DNA of 64,000 nt from an uncultured Clostridia bacterium (GCA_947623585.1 CANQHA010000004.1:60074-124073); one strand, 5' to 3'. Positions 26,719-38,930 are shown, counted from the stretch's first letter. A program made the numbers and translations. The notes: generated by a model from the sequence alone, not told the origin.

Positions 26719-26749
26719 AAAAACGCCTCCGAAAAATCGGGGGCGTTTT
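26719..26749 (+). terminator. Terminator after nifJ
   Basis: AAAAACGCCTCCGA-AAAA-TCGGGGGCGTTTT followed by GTTTTG. Also usable by the convergent acyltransferase gene. Confidence 0.88.
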
Positions 26750-26773
26750 GTTTTGTATAAAGCGCTTGCGGGC

Positions 26774-28039
26774 TTATCGGACCGGGGTTTTTTCCTTTTC
26801 TTTCTCCGAAAGCTCCAGCTTGTGAAGCTCCTCGGTTGCAAAGTGCAGCTTTGTCAGCACGTTTCTTGCGGTCAGGGGGAAGACAAAATAAGTGTCCTGA
26901 AGCGTGCAGAGGTCGATAGCGTCGCCCCTGCCCTTGAAGTCGTATTCGATGTGGACCGAGCGCATCGACGCGACCGAGCGGTTGAACTCGAACTTGCCGT
27001 CCAAAATGTCGCCTTTCATGGTGAAGCCGTTTTTGTCGTGGGTGAGGGTGACCTCGCCGAGCGACGAAAAACCTATCTTTCCGTTGACGAGACGCTCGAG
27101 ACGGGCGACGTCCTCGAAATGATAGCGGCCCTCGCAGACCTCGCGGCGAACGTTCTCGCGCTCCCACCTATACCAGTCGGGGACATGGGTGAAAATGTCG
27201 GGTCCGTTTTGGCGGTGAAGCCGGCAGTATTCGTCCATCTCCCAAATTGCGCCGCAGTGCGAGCACCAAATTTTTGTATCCTTTGAATCGGTCGAAAACT
27301 CGGTGCCGCAGACGGGGCACTGATAGAGTATTTTGTGAATGTTCTGCGCTCTCTGAGGGCAGGTTATGGCTATCTTATTGTCTCTGACATAGGCGAAGTC
27401 GTCGTAAACAAAGGCTTCCTCGATTCGGCGCTGTATCTCCTCGGCGGGCAGCTTTTCAACCTCCTCGCGGGTGACGATTTGGCGGAAGGTACCCACTATC
27501 GGCACCTTGCGATAGGGGTGCTTGTTCCACTGAGGCGAGCGAATGAAATTGCCCTTGGTGATGAAAACCACCACCGGCACCTTCGCCTTTTTCGCCAGCT
27601 TTCCGAGCGCGCCGTCGATCTGCTCGTTTATTCCGGCAAGAGAATATCTCGCCTCGGGATATATCGTGCAGCATATCTTCTGACGGGTGAGCGCGTTGAG
27701 AATGTGGCGCACGACCGTCATGTCGGCGGTGAATTTTCGCTTATAGATGCCGCCGATGCCCCTCATCAGCCATTCCTTGCCGATAAATTCCTCGATGGAG
27801 ATGACCCAGCTTGTGCGATAGGGAAACATCGCTTTTATCGCCATCGGGAAATCTATGAACGAAGCGTGATTGCAAAGCACCAAAAACGGCGGTTTAAGGC
27901 CCTCGCAGTTTGCCTTTTCAATGTCCGAGCCTCCCGATATCCTTGAAAACACGCTCGTTCCGCCCCACTCGATAGGCATAAGTATCGGGTGCGGCTTTTT
28001 GGGCTTCTTTTTGGTATCGAAACTTTTTACTTCTGACAT
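26774..28039 (-). CDS. PlsC-like lysophospholipid acyltransferase with C-terminal zinc-ribbon extension
   Basis: 421 residues. The N-terminal 230 residues match the 1-acylglycerol-3-phosphate acyltransferase fold: LCNHASFIDF is the HX4D catalytic motif and YPEARYS the second substrate motif. The C-terminal half adds a rubredoxin-like CPVCG ... CSHCG pair (about 245-270) and a further beta-rich domain of about 130 residues that is not part of a standard PlsC. Probably acylates a lysolipid at the cytosolic membrane face; the extra domains suggest regulation or a different acceptor. ATG preceded by aagga. Confidence 0.82.
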   Translation of the reverse strand: MSEVKSFDTKKKPKKPHPILMPIEWGGTSVFSRISGGSDIEKANCEGLKPPFLVLCNHASFIDFPMAIKAMFPYRTSWVISIEEFIGKEWLMRGIGGIYKRKFTADMTVVRHILNALTRQKICCTIYPEARYSLAGINEQIDGALGKLAKKAKVPVVVFITKGNFIRSPQWNKHPYRKVPIVGTFRQIVTREEVEKLPAEEIQRRIEEAFVYDDFAYVRDNKIAITCPQRAQNIHKILYQCPVCGTEFSTDSKDTKIWCSHCGAIWEMDEYCRLHRQNGPDIFTHVPDWYRWERENVRREVCEGRYHFEDVARLERLVNGKIGFSSLGEVTLTHDKNGFTMKGDILDGKFEFNRSVASMRSVHIEYDFKGRGDAIDLCTLQDTYFVFPLTARNVLTKLHFATEELHKLELSEKEKEKTPVR

Positions 28040-28063
28040 TTTCCTTGCCCCGTTTCTTATGGC

Positions 28064-28909
28064 TTATTTTTTGAAGAATATCACTCCGAGCGTTCCCGCT
28101 CCGCAGTGGCTTGAAATGGTGCTCCCCGCGGTGGTGACATAAATGTTTTCAAAGCCGTAATCTTTAACCACGTTCACGACCTCGTTCACAATCTGCGGCT
28201 CGGCCTTTGAATGGGTGACAAAGACCGTCGCCTTGTCGATATCGTCGCGGTTTTCAAGTCTTCCGCGAACATAATCCAAAATCGTCTTTTCGGCGCTGCC
28301 GCGATATTTTCTGCCGACGTCCATCGAGCCGTCGGGCTTCAAAACGATCTCGGGGCGCAGTTTCAGAAGATTTGCCCCGAAAGCGAGAACGCTTGAGCAG
28401 CGGCCGCCCTTTTGGAGATATTCAAGTGTCTGCAAAACAAAGCTGCAGTCGATCTTTTCTCTCAGCTCGTTGAGCTTTTCGGCTATATCTGCGGCAGAAA
28501 GCCCCTTGTTTGCAAGCTCGTGCGCTTTAAGCACCAAAAGCCCCGAGCCGGTCGAAAGGCTCAAGGAATCGACGGGATAGGCGTTTGAAACCTCGGAAGC
28601 CGCGATCATCGCGTTTTGGTGGCAGGCGGATATCGCGCTCGAGATGTTTATATGTATTACGCTGTAACCCTCGTCGAGATAAGGGCGCCATTTTTCGAGA
28701 TATTCATACTCAGAAATGGCCGAGGTCTTGGGAAGCTCGCCGGTCTTTTTCACATAGTCGTAAAGCTGATCGACGGTGACGTCAACGCCGTCGTGGCGAA
28801 GCTCTTCTCCGACATAGACCCCGAGCGGAACGATATCGGCGCCGCAGCTTTTATAAAGCTCGTCGGTGAGGTCGCAGGTCGAGTCGCAGGTGATTTTGAT
28901 TTTTTCCAT
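28064..28909 (-). CDS. DegV family fatty-acid-binding protein
   Basis: 281 residues. Begins KITCDSTCDLTDELYKSCG, with TSAISEYEYLEKW (the conserved TSxxS lipid headgroup loop written TSAIS) and a C-terminal VFVTHSKAEP ... SSHCGAGTLGVIFF. DegV/FakB proteins hold a fatty acid for phosphorylation by FakA; no fakA is in this window. Lies 24 nt upstream of the acyltransferase on the same strand, so a shared role in phospholipid synthesis is plausible. ATG has ggagg 8 nt upstream. Confidence 0.9.
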   Translation of the reverse strand: MEKIKITCDSTCDLTDELYKSCGADIVPLGVYVGEELRHDGVDVTVDQLYDYVKKTGELPKTSAISEYEYLEKWRPYLDEGYSVIHINISSAISACHQNAMIAASEVSNAYPVDSLSLSTGSGLLVLKAHELANKGLSAADIAEKLNELREKIDCSFVLQTLEYLQKGGRCSSVLAFGANLLKLRPEIVLKPDGSMDVGRKYRGSAEKTILDYVRGRLENRDDIDKATVFVTHSKAEPQIVNEVVNVVKDYGFENIYVTTAGSTISSHCGAGTLGVIFFKK

Positions 28910-28946
28910 AATAATTCCTCCGAGTAAAAAATTGCGTTATATCGGC

Positions 28947-31430
28947 TCAGCCCCACCAGCCCCAGCCGCCCCACTGAGGGAGCTCGGCTTCAAGCCGCCG
29001 GTCGGTATAGTTGCAGGAGACTTCGATGTATCTTCCCGCAAACGGGTCAAGCCTGAGAGCCGTCCGTCGGTGCGCTTGGCGCAGCTCGACCGAGGACAGC
29101 AGATCTCCGTTTTGATTTTTAAGGGTGACCGTCTCGCCCTCTTTGAGGTTGAAGCCGAGCTCCACCGTTCCGAGAGCGTCCATCTTTGAGTAATTCTTTC
29201 CGATAAGTCTGACGGTCTGTCCGCCCGAGAGGTTCATCGTCGGAAGAACGAATTCGTTGCTTCCGTCGCTTAAAACCAGCCCCGAGGTCGAAGCGATATC
29301 CTTGCCGTAGTTTTTGATGACGATATAATCGCCGCCCGCCGAGCCTTTATAGGCCGTTTCATAGATCTTTATGCCGCCCTCTCTTGCTATGACCAGCTTA
29401 ATTTCTATCTCGCTGCCGTAAAGCTGCTCGGAAATGACGGTGTCGCGGTCCAAAACCGCCGAACCGTTTATCTCCCACCGCTGGAACCTTGCGCCCTCCT
29501 CGAGAGTGCAGCCGAGCTTGACCTCGCGGCCGCTGAAGAACCAACCGTCAAAGCCCGCGCCGCCCGCGGTTATATTCGCCGTGCCGAGATTTATCACCGC
29601 GCCCTCGGTCGGCGGGCAGACAACGGTGAAAGTCTCGTCGTTCGAGCAGTAATCGGGGAAGACCTTTGACATATGCAGCTTTGCGGCGTAGGGGCGCTTT
29701 TCTATCCAGTTTTTCGCGTTTTCAAGCTCGCCCATTACTCCCCAAACGCCGGCCTTGCCCTCTTCCGAAGCCGCGACGAGCTCGTGCAGGCGCCAGTTGT
29801 GATATTCGTCAAGATAATCGGCGGTCCTTTCGGCGTTGAGATAATAGCCCGAAATGCCGCAGAGTATCTCTAAAAATCTCTCCCTGACGTCGTCGCGCTT
29901 GCAAAGGGATATCAAAAGGTCTGAGCGGCTGTATTGCTCGCTTTTGTCGTGAACGTCGTTTCGCCAGTCCTCGGGGAACTGTCCGAAATACTTCTCGTTG
30001 AAAAGGTCCTGCATATGCTTGGTGAGAAAATCGTGGCCGTAAAGCCCGAGCGCGAAATCGGTGTCATAAAGCATGAAGCGCCATTTTCCGTCAAAGGGCG
30101 GCTGATCGCTTTTCGGCACCGAGCCGTTTTTGTATCTGAAAACCTTATAGTTGTTCGTCGGCCAGTCGCCGTTTCCGACATATGACTCGAACGCGTAATA
30201 GGTCAAAAAGTTGTCGATATCGAGCATCTCGCAAAGCTCGGCATAGGTCTCGTCGTCGGTGAGGTCCTTATAGGCGTAGTCATACATCATGCGCCAGTCG
30301 AGGTTTTTCTCGGCCCAGTCGGGGTCGTCCTCGTCCTCTATCATCATATATTCGCAGCCCTTTAAAATATCCCACTCGCCGTCCTCGACGTTGTATTTGT
30401 GGTCTAAAAGGTCCTCGGAAAAGACCTGCTGAAGCCACGCGAAGCCGTAGTATTCGCCGTTGAGAAACACCGCCGCGGGGCGCGATTTTTTCACTTCAAG
30501 GCCGGTCGCCTCGGCTAAACCCGAGATAGCGTCGTCTCGGGCGAAGAGATAGCCGTTGTCGTTGGCGCAGGCTCGCAGCGACAGCTTTTTATACGAGACT
30601 ATCTTATTTCCCTGAGAATCGAGCGCGTCGGGGAAAAATTCATATCTGAAGCGGTTGTCGGTCTCGTCATATTCGCTCCTCGCATAAAGCCGGAGGTTTT
30701 TTTGGTCGTTGGCCCTGCTCCAGCCGCCGAATATCCTCAGCCCGCAGTTTTGAGAAACCACGCAGGTGCCGTCGTATTCAAACACCTCGACAAACGCGGG
30801 GCGCTCGCCCGCCCTGCCGCGCTGATTCCAGTTCGCGGGGTCGGTCGGCTGAATTTCGCGGGTGGGATTTGTCGCAAGGTAATCGTCCCTCATTTTGCCG
30901 AGAATGAAAATGCCGTCGTCGTAATTATAAAGGTAGTCGGGGTCGATGGACACCGAGAAAACAAGGCAGTCGAAGCGGTTTGAAATATCGTCCCCGACTA
31001 TGTAAGACCGGGTGACCGGCTCGCTTTGAGTGCCGTCGGCATATTCGGCGCAGGCGGATATAGTGTAAATTTTAGTATCGGAGGTCGAATTTAAAGTGAT
31101 GGGATTGCGATAGACCCTGCCGTCCTCGCGGGGGTCCGAGCCGTCGCGGGTATAAAGAATTTTCTCGGCTCCCTCGGCGCTGAGGGCCAGCTTGCTGTCA
31201 ACGTCGTAAAATCCCGGGGCGAGGGAAAAGCGCACCGGCTCAAGGTCGGTCGAGCCGACGGGGATAACGGTCTCGGTCTCCTCGGCCGAGGGGTCAACGG
31301 CTTCGGCCTCGACCGGCAGGGGATGAGCGGCATAATAATTCTCAGCCCAGACCGCCCCGAGCGACCCGAGCGCCAATATCAAAACCACGCATATGCCCAG
31401 CGCGACCTTTCTTGCCGTTTTGTTTTTCAT
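28947..31430 (-). CDS. CotH kinase family protein, secreted and membrane-attached
   Basis: 827 residues. N-terminal membrane segment or uncleaved signal (about 9-29), a chitobiase-type beta domain (about 65-140, LYTRDGSDPREDGRVY), then the CotH atypical-kinase domain (about 155-560) with RIFGGWSRANDQKNLRLYAR, FLNGEYYGFAWLQQVF and FMLYDTDFALG, where the last Asp-x-Asp is the likely metal site. The C-terminal 150 residues include a lamin-tail-like domain. CotH of Bacillus phosphorylates spore-coat proteins; here it sits divergently from a VTC-domain and DUF4956 pair, a linkage seen in many Clostridia, so its target may be another surface protein. Confidence 0.88.
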   Translation of the reverse strand: MKNKTARKVALGICVVLILALGSLGAVWAENYYAAHPLPVEAEAVDPSAEETETVIPVGSTDLEPVRFSLAPGFYDVDSKLALSAEGAEKILYTRDGSDPREDGRVYRNPITLNSTSDTKIYTISACAEYADGTQSEPVTRSYIVGDDISNRFDCLVFSVSIDPDYLYNYDDGIFILGKMRDDYLATNPTREIQPTDPANWNQRGRAGERPAFVEVFEYDGTCVVSQNCGLRIFGGWSRANDQKNLRLYARSEYDETDNRFRYEFFPDALDSQGNKIVSYKKLSLRACANDNGYLFARDDAISGLAEATGLEVKKSRPAAVFLNGEYYGFAWLQQVFSEDLLDHKYNVEDGEWDILKGCEYMMIEDEDDPDWAEKNLDWRMMYDYAYKDLTDDETYAELCEMLDIDNFLTYYAFESYVGNGDWPTNNYKVFRYKNGSVPKSDQPPFDGKWRFMLYDTDFALGLYGHDFLTKHMQDLFNEKYFGQFPEDWRNDVHDKSEQYSRSDLLISLCKRDDVRERFLEILCGISGYYLNAERTADYLDEYHNWRLHELVAASEEGKAGVWGVMGELENAKNWIEKRPYAAKLHMSKVFPDYCSNDETFTVVCPPTEGAVINLGTANITAGGAGFDGWFFSGREVKLGCTLEEGARFQRWEINGSAVLDRDTVISEQLYGSEIEIKLVIAREGGIKIYETAYKGSAGGDYIVIKNYGKDIASTSGLVLSDGSNEFVLPTMNLSGGQTVRLIGKNYSKMDALGTVELGFNLKEGETVTLKNQNGDLLSSVELRQAHRRTALRLDPFAGRYIEVSCNYTDRRLEAELPQWGGWGWWG

Positions 31431-31478
31431 TCCGAAAGCTCCTCCGTCCGCCCGAAATTTGAGCGATTATTCACAGAC

Positions 31479-31507
31479 ATTATATCACAAAATTCGCGAT
31501 TTGTAAA
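31479..31507 (-). promoter_or_regulatory. CotH gene promoter
   Basis: Minus strand TTTACA (31502-31507), 17 nt, TATAAT (31479-31484), 49 nt before the CotH start. Confidence 0.7.
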
Positions 31508-31607
31508 TAAACCGACGGGAAAAAGCGCATTTTAACCGTTAATTGCCTTTTATTCACAAAAATCGCTCTTTGATTTTTTGCAATTTCACTAAATATTTAT
31601 ATTGCCC

Positions 31608-31636
31608 TTGAAACGCGAATAGAAATCGTATATAAT
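31608..31636 (+). promoter_or_regulatory. VTC/DUF4956 operon promoter
   Basis: TTGAAA (31608-31613), 17 nt, TATAAT (31631-31636). Divergent from the CotH promoter, about 100 bp apart. Confidence 0.72.
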
Positions 31637-31703
31637 GTATTTTGTATTGTTGCGCAGTTTGCGCGCATGAGCTTTTTTAAAAGTCGCAAAGGGGTGAGGC
31701 GTT

Positions 31704-32405
31704 TTGGCGAATTTCCGTCACGAGATTAAGCTGCTGCTTTCTTATCCCGACTATCTGGCGCTTAAGCCGAAGCTCTCGGCGCTTTTGCCGACCGACCCCA
31801 ACGCGGGGCCCTCGGGCGAATATTTCATACGCAGCCTTTATTTTGACGACGTGAACAAAACGTCTTATTTTGAGAAGCTGGCGGGAGTCGCCGACAGAAA
31901 AAAATACCGCGTCAGAATTTATAACCAAAGCGACGAGACGATAAAGCTCGAATGCAAGGAGAAGCGGGGAGACCGGATCAGAAAGCGCTCGACGGGGATC
32001 AGCCGCGAGTGCGCCGAAAAAATGTCGCTCGGCGATTTCTCTCTGCTCGACCTTTACGACGACCCGCTTTGCCGCGAGGTCTCGGCTTTGGCGCACGGAA
32101 AGCTGCTTAGACCCTCGGTCGTCGTCGATTATGACCGCGAGGCGTTTTTGCACCCGGTCTCAAACGTTCGCCTGACCTTTGACAAGGCGCTTCACGCGGG
32201 CATAAAAAGCCCCGATATCTTCGACGAGCAATTAACGACCGTCCCTGTTTTTGCCGACGGCTCGATAATATTCGAGGTCAAATATGACGACGTTCTGCCG
32301 AAGTTCATTCAGGGCGTCATCGCCGGAGCGCGCGGCTCAAAACTGGCGCTTTCAAAATTCACTCTCTGCCGCGACAGGCTTGCGGCGTTCAAACCAAAAT
32401 ACTGA
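31704..32405 (+). CDS. VTC-domain polyphosphate polymerase-like protein
   Basis: 233 residues of the VTC/CYTH-like triphosphate-tunnel fold. Starts ANFRHEIKLLLSYPDY, then YFIRSLYFDD, KKYRVRIYN, IKLECKEKRGDRIRKRS and FEVKYDDVLP: the series of Lys, Arg and Glu on alternating strands that line the tunnel. Yeast VTC makes polyphosphate from ATP; bacterial single-domain versions are little studied. Start is TTG (31704) with an aaaggggtgagg site; no ATG is available. Followed 18 nt later by a DUF4956 membrane protein, the usual partner. Confidence 0.88.
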   Translation: MANFRHEIKLLLSYPDYLALKPKLSALLPTDPNAGPSGEYFIRSLYFDDVNKTSYFEKLAGVADRKKYRVRIYNQSDETIKLECKEKRGDRIRKRSTGISRECAEKMSLGDFSLLDLYDDPLCREVSALAHGKLLRPSVVVDYDREAFLHPVSNVRLTFDKALHAGIKSPDIFDEQLTTVPVFADGSIIFEVKYDDVLPKFIQGVIAGARGSKLALSKFTLCRDRLAAFKPKY

Positions 32406-32423
32406 CAAAAGGAAGGAACAGTT

Positions 32424-33086
32424 ATGCAGTCAATACGCTCGGTTTTACGCGAATCAATCGAACAACTCGGCCTCGTCGAGCACCTCACCGTCGCCTATAT
32501 TTTGGTGTCGCTTCTTTGCGCGGCCCTCTGCTCGTTGGTGATATATTTTGTCTATAAGCTGTTTTACCGCGGCGCGGTTTACAGCGAGAATTTCGCCGTT
32601 CTGATAGTTATGACGACGGTTATAACCGCTTTCATTACCATAACCATCGGCTCGAACCTCGTTCTCTCGCTCGGAATGGTCGGCGCTCTGTCCATCGTTC
32701 GTTTCCGCTCGGCGGTCAAAGACCCCCTCGACGTCGGTTTTCTTTTCTGGGGAATAGCCGTCGGAATAACCTCGGGCGCGGGGCTTTATCCTTTCGCCGT
32801 GATCGCCACCGCGGCGATAGCGCTCTGCTATATTCTTTTCTGCCTTTGCGCAAGGGGCAGGCGCACATTCGTCGTTGTGATAAAATATGAGGACAAGGCC
32901 GAGGAGGAGCTCGAAAAGCTGCTCGGCGAGGTTCACGGAAAGCTGAGAGGCAAGGCGAAATATAAGGGCGAGAACGAGCTTACCGCCGACGTTCGCTTTA
33001 AAAAGAAAAACGCGAACCTGCTTGATCGCTTCACCGCTATCGAGGGCGTGACCTCGGCGGTGATGGTTGAATATACCGGAGAGTGA
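32424..33086 (+). CDS. DUF4956 membrane protein
   Basis: 220 residues. Several membrane segments in the first 145 (about 20-42, 55-75, 80-100, 105-140), including SLGMVGALSIVRFRSAVKDP, the signature of DUF4956, and a soluble C-terminal domain of about 75 residues (YEDKAEEELEKLLGEVHGKL). The function is unknown; consistent pairing with VTC-domain proteins suggests export or membrane placement of the polymerase or its product. ATG has aaggaa upstream. Confidence 0.85.
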   Translation: MQSIRSVLRESIEQLGLVEHLTVAYILVSLLCAALCSLVIYFVYKLFYRGAVYSENFAVLIVMTTVITAFITITIGSNLVLSLGMVGALSIVRFRSAVKDPLDVGFLFWGIAVGITSGAGLYPFAVIATAAIALCYILFCLCARGRRTFVVVIKYEDKAEEELEKLLGEVHGKLRGKAKYKGENELTADVRFKKKNANLLDRFTAIEGVTSAVMVEYTGE

Positions 33087-33097
33087 GGAGGGCTTTT

Positions 33098-33316
33098 ATG
33101 ACCGTTTCACCGACAAGAAAAAGGCTTGAGCGCCGCCGCGGCAGGCTTTTGTTAGCGCTCGGAGTTATTGAGCTTTTATCGGCGCTTATTTGGCGCGACG
33201 TTACCGACCTTGATTTTGCCGAGGGCAAAAAAGCCTCGGGCGTTATCAGCGCGCTGACCGCCGTTGCGTTTTTGTCGCTCGGGATACTTCATATACGCGA
33301 ATCTAAAGACAAATAG
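33098..33316 (+). CDS. Small two-helix membrane protein
   Basis: 72 residues from ATG 33098 (gaggagg 7 nt upstream); an alternative GTG at 33083 would overlap the DUF4956 stop. Basic N-terminus (RKRLERRRGR), two hydrophobic segments (about 16-30 and 48-66). No recognised family. As the last gene of the VTC operon it may be an accessory membrane subunit; this is inference from position only. Confidence 0.65.
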   Translation: MTVSPTRKRLERRRGRLLLALGVIELLSALIWRDVTDLDFAEGKKASGVISALTAVAFLSLGILHIRESKDK

Positions 33317-33422
33317 TAATATTTGCGTGGATTTTTACAAAGCGGCATATAAAAGCGAGGCAGAATTACCGGCTTGGTTCCGTTTATCCGTATGCGGCTT
33401 TTGATGTGCGCGCTTCTAAACA

Positions 33423-33451
33423 AAAAAGCAGACGATATCCGTCTGCTTTTT
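33423..33451. terminator. Bidirectional terminator between the VTC operon and gyrA
   Basis: AAAAAGCAGAC-GATATCC-GTCTGCTTTTT: perfect 11-bp stem with A and T tracts. Confidence 0.9.
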
Positions 33452-33470
33452 ATTTTGCGGCTTTAAACGC

Positions 33471-36035
33471 TCATTCCTGCTCGTCGTCGAGGTCTTCCGG
33501 CTCCTCCGAAATTTCGGCCTCCTCGGCGGCTTCTTCGGCGGCCGCGGCCTCGGCGAGCTGCGCAAGCTCCTCGGGAGAAAGCTGCTCGACCTCCTCTATC
33601 TCGGCCTCGTCGTCGTGGGCGGCCGAAGTGAACGCGGCGACCCGTCTGTCGGGAGAATCCTTGGTGCGCATGATAGTTACGCCGCCGGAATATCTGCCCA
33701 TCACGCTGATGTCGCACACTCTGACGCGGATTATGATGCCGTCGTTCGAGATCAGAATGACGTCCTCGTCGTCGTCAACGACCTTTATTCCGCAGACGTC
33801 GCCCTTTGCGCCGCCGGTCTTATAGTTGAGTATTCCGTAGCCCCCGCGCCTTTGCTTGCGATACTGCTCGGGATCGACGCGCCTGCCGTAGCCCTTGTCG
33901 GTCACGGTAAGAACGAGCGCGCCCTCTCTTAAAGCCTCCATCGAAACGACCTCGTCGTCGTCTCTGAGCTTTATCGCCCTGACGCCGTGAGCCGAACGGC
34001 TCATCGCCCGAAGCTCGCCCTCGTCGAAGCGGATTATTCTTCCCTTTTTGGTCGCGACCAAAAGCTCGTCGCGGCCCGAGGTCATCAAAGCGCCCCTGAT
34101 CTCGTCGCCCTCGTCAAGCCCGATGGCGATAAGTCCGTTTTTGCGGACGTTCTGATAGCTTGAAAGCGCGGTGCGTTTTATCTTGCCGTTTTTGGTAACC
34201 ATGGTGACAAAGCTGCCGTCGTCGAAATCGCGGCAATAAAGCATTGCGGCGACCTTTTCGCCGTTTTGCAGCGGCAAAAGATTGATAACGTTGGTGCCTC
34301 GGCCCGCCTTGGCGCCCTCGGGAATCTCAAAGCATTTCAGCTTGTACATAATTCCCCGGTCGGTAACGAACAAAACGTTGTCGTGCGTCGAGCAGACGTG
34401 CATAGAGGCGACAAAATCCTCCTCGCGCTGCTTCATGCCCGAAACGCCTCGCCCGCCGCGGCGCTGGACAGAATATTCCGACGAGCTGGTGCGCTTGATA
34501 TAGCCGTTGTTTGTCAGCGAGATAACGTTCATATCCTCGGGAATGAGGTCTTCGATATCGACCTCGCCCGAGACCGACTGGATCTCTGTTCTTCTTTCGT
34601 CCGAGAACTTCGCGGCGATATCCTCGCTCTCGGAAACAACAATGTCGATGACCCTCTGGCGGTTTGCAAGAATGTCTTCAAAGTCTCTGATCTTTTCCTC
34701 CAAAGCGGCGAGCTCGTCGTAAATCTTCTGGCGCTCGAGCCCCGAAAGCTGGATAAGACGCATATTCGCGATGTATTCCGCCTGAATTTCGGTGATGCCG
34801 AAGCGCTCGATAAGCGCGGCTTTTGCCTCGGCGGGACCCGCTGAGGCGCGAATTATCTTTATTACCTCGTCGATATAGTCGAGGGCGATGACAAGGCCCT
34901 GCAAAATGTGCTCGCGCTCTTTTGCTTTTTTAAGGTCGTATTGAGTTCTTCTTGTGATGACCTCTATTTGGAAGTTTAAGTATTCGGTGAGAATCTCTTT
35001 GAGGCTCAAAACCTTCGGAACGCCGTTGACGAGCGCAAGCATGATAACTCCGACAGTGTCCTGAAGCTGAGTATACGAGAACAGCTTGTTGAGGACTATC
35101 TGCGGGTTGGCTTCTTTTTTGAGCTCGATAACTATTCTCATTCCCGAGCGGTCGGATTCGTCGCGGAGATTGTGGATTCCGTCCACCCTTTTATCCTTGA
35201 CGAGCTGGGCTATCGACTCGATGAGCCTCGCCTTGTTGACCATATAGGGTATCTCGGTGACGATTATGCAGTTTCGGCCGTGAATTTCTTCGATGTTGGT
35301 CTTTGAGCGCAGGGTGATCTTTGCGCGGCCTGTGGCATAGGCGGCGCGAATGCCCGCTCTGCCCATGATTATGCCGCCAGTCGGAAAATCTGGGCCCTTT
35401 ATATGCTCCATCAGCTCCTCAAGGGTGCAGTCGGGGTTTTTCGCGACCAGCTTTAAGCCGTCGATGACCTCGCCGAGATTGTGCGGTGGAATATTTGTCG
35501 CCATTCCGACCGCGATGCCGACCGAGCCGTTGACCAAAATATTCGGATATCTTGACGGCAAAACCTTGGGTTCCTGCAATCTGTCGTCATAGTTCGGCAT
35601 CCAGTCGACGGTATCCTTGTCGATATCCGTCAGCATATTCATCGCCATTTTCGCCATCTTCGACTCGGTATAACGGTAAGCCGCCGGCGGGTCGCCGTCG
35701 ACCGAGCCGAAGTTTCCGTGACCGTCTACCAAAGGATAGCGCATCGAGAATTTCTGCGCAAGCCTTACCATGGCGTCATAAACCGAAGCGTCGCCGTGAG
35801 GGTGATAGCGGCCGAGCGTGTCGCCGACGGTGGTGGCGCACTTTAAATATTTTTTGTCGGGGGTCAGCCCGTCCTCATACATCGTATAGAGAATGCGGCG
35901 GTGCACCGGCTTCAAACCGTCCCTGACGTCGGGCAGCGCGCGCTGGATTATTACCGACATCGAATAGGCGAGAAAGCTGGAGCGCATCTCGTCGTTAAGC
36001 TCTTTCAAAACGATCTTTTTGTCTTCTGCGAACAA
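33471..36035 (-). CDS. gyrA: DNA gyrase subunit A
   Basis: 854 residues. ATP-dependent negative supercoiling with GyrB. Visible: active-site region around [14 protein letters not shown] with Ala at E. coli position 83 (numbering coincides: Gly81, Asp82, Ala83, Ser84, Asp87), the catalytic Tyr in ARY-type TGRAK context further on, the GyrA-box QRRGGRG at the start of the C-terminal pinwheel, and a long acidic tail (about 810-854) rich in Glu and Ala. Separated from gyrB by one small membrane-protein gene. Position 83 Ala is a residue known to lower fluoroquinolone binding in other bacteria. Confidence 0.97.
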   Translation of the reverse strand: MFAEDKKIVLKELNDEMRSSFLAYSMSVIIQRALPDVRDGLKPVHRRILYTMYEDGLTPDKKYLKCATTVGDTLGRYHPHGDASVYDAMVRLAQKFSMRYPLVDGHGNFGSVDGDPPAAYRYTESKMAKMAMNMLTDIDKDTVDWMPNYDDRLQEPKVLPSRYPNILVNGSVGIAVGMATNIPPHNLGEVIDGLKLVAKNPDCTLEELMEHIKGPDFPTGGIIMGRAGIRAAYATGRAKITLRSKTNIEEIHGRNCIIVTEIPYMVNKARLIESIAQLVKDKRVDGIHNLRDESDRSGMRIVIELKKEANPQIVLNKLFSYTQLQDTVGVIMLALVNGVPKVLSLKEILTEYLNFQIEVITRRTQYDLKKAKEREHILQGLVIALDYIDEVIKIIRASAGPAEAKAALIERFGITEIQAEYIANMRLIQLSGLERQKIYDELAALEEKIRDFEDILANRQRVIDIVVSESEDIAAKFSDERRTEIQSVSGEVDIEDLIPEDMNVISLTNNGYIKRTSSSEYSVQRRGGRGVSGMKQREEDFVASMHVCSTHDNVLFVTDRGIMYKLKCFEIPEGAKAGRGTNVINLLPLQNGEKVAAMLYCRDFDDGSFVTMVTKNGKIKRTALSSYQNVRKNGLIAIGLDEGDEIRGALMTSGRDELLVATKKGRIIRFDEGELRAMSRSAHGVRAIKLRDDDEVVSMEALREGALVLTVTDKGYGRRVDPEQYRKQRRGGYGILNYKTGGAKGDVCGIKVVDDDEDVILISNDGIIIRVRVCDISVMGRYSGGVTIMRTKDSPDRRVAAFTSAAHDDEAEIEEVEQLSPEELAQLAEAAAAEEAAEEAEISEEPEDLDDEQE

Positions 36036-36067
36036 AAAATCAACTTCTTTCTATGTATTTTGAATTT

Positions 36068-36619
36068 TCAGATATTAAGCGCCGTTTTCAAAACCGAGAC
36101 GTCGCGGTCGTTAAGCGCCGATTTGGGTATCACCGCGCTCGTTTTGCTTGTGAAAACTCCGATGATCTTTTCGGTCTCTACCGCCCGAAAATTTTTTTCG
36201 GAAAGCAGGATCACCGTCGGCGCTATCTCGGGCAGAGGCTTTTTTGCTCCGCTCTCGTCGGGCTCGAGGAATTTTTCGTCGCTCTCGGGCAAAACGGTCG
36301 AGATCTCTATCCTGTCGTCAAAAAGCGTCAGAACGTAGTTGTCGTCCTTTATCGCTTCAAGGGCGCGCTCGGTGGTTTTTCGCTCGATGCCCGGCGTCAG
36401 GAAAATGCAGACTATCGCGCCGACGCACACTGCTATGCAGATATACCCGACGGTGAAATAAGGGTCGATCCATATCTGCTGCAAAAAGAGTATCAGCGGG
36501 ATCAGAAACGCGCACGCCTTGATGTAGGTGAATTTTCTGCGGTACATTTTCTGATAGAGATCGTATCCCTCAAGCCATTCCTCCGGCTTTATGGGATATA
36601 ACAGCTTCAATTTTTCCAT
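36068..36619 (-). CDS. YcxB-like membrane protein
   Basis: 183 residues. Two membrane segments (about 34-50 and 55-73) followed by a soluble domain (about 80-180) with FDDRIEISTVLPESDE and IIGVFTSKTSAVIPKSAL, the pattern of YcxB-type proteins of unknown function. Sits between gyrB and gyrA on the same strand, an unusual interruption of the gyrBA pair (32 nt to gyrA, 50 nt from gyrB). No clear link to gyrase is expected. Confidence 0.65.
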   Translation of the reverse strand: MEKLKLLYPIKPEEWLEGYDLYQKMYRRKFTYIKACAFLIPLILFLQQIWIDPYFTVGYICIAVCVGAIVCIFLTPGIERKTTERALEAIKDDNYVLTLFDDRIEISTVLPESDEKFLEPDESGAKKPLPEIAPTVILLSEKNFRAVETEKIIGVFTSKTSAVIPKSALNDRDVSVLKTALNI

Positions 36620-36669
36620 TTATCTTCTCCAAAAAGTAATATTTGATTATAATATAACGGAAAGTAAAA

Positions 36670-38930
<2,261 letters not shown>

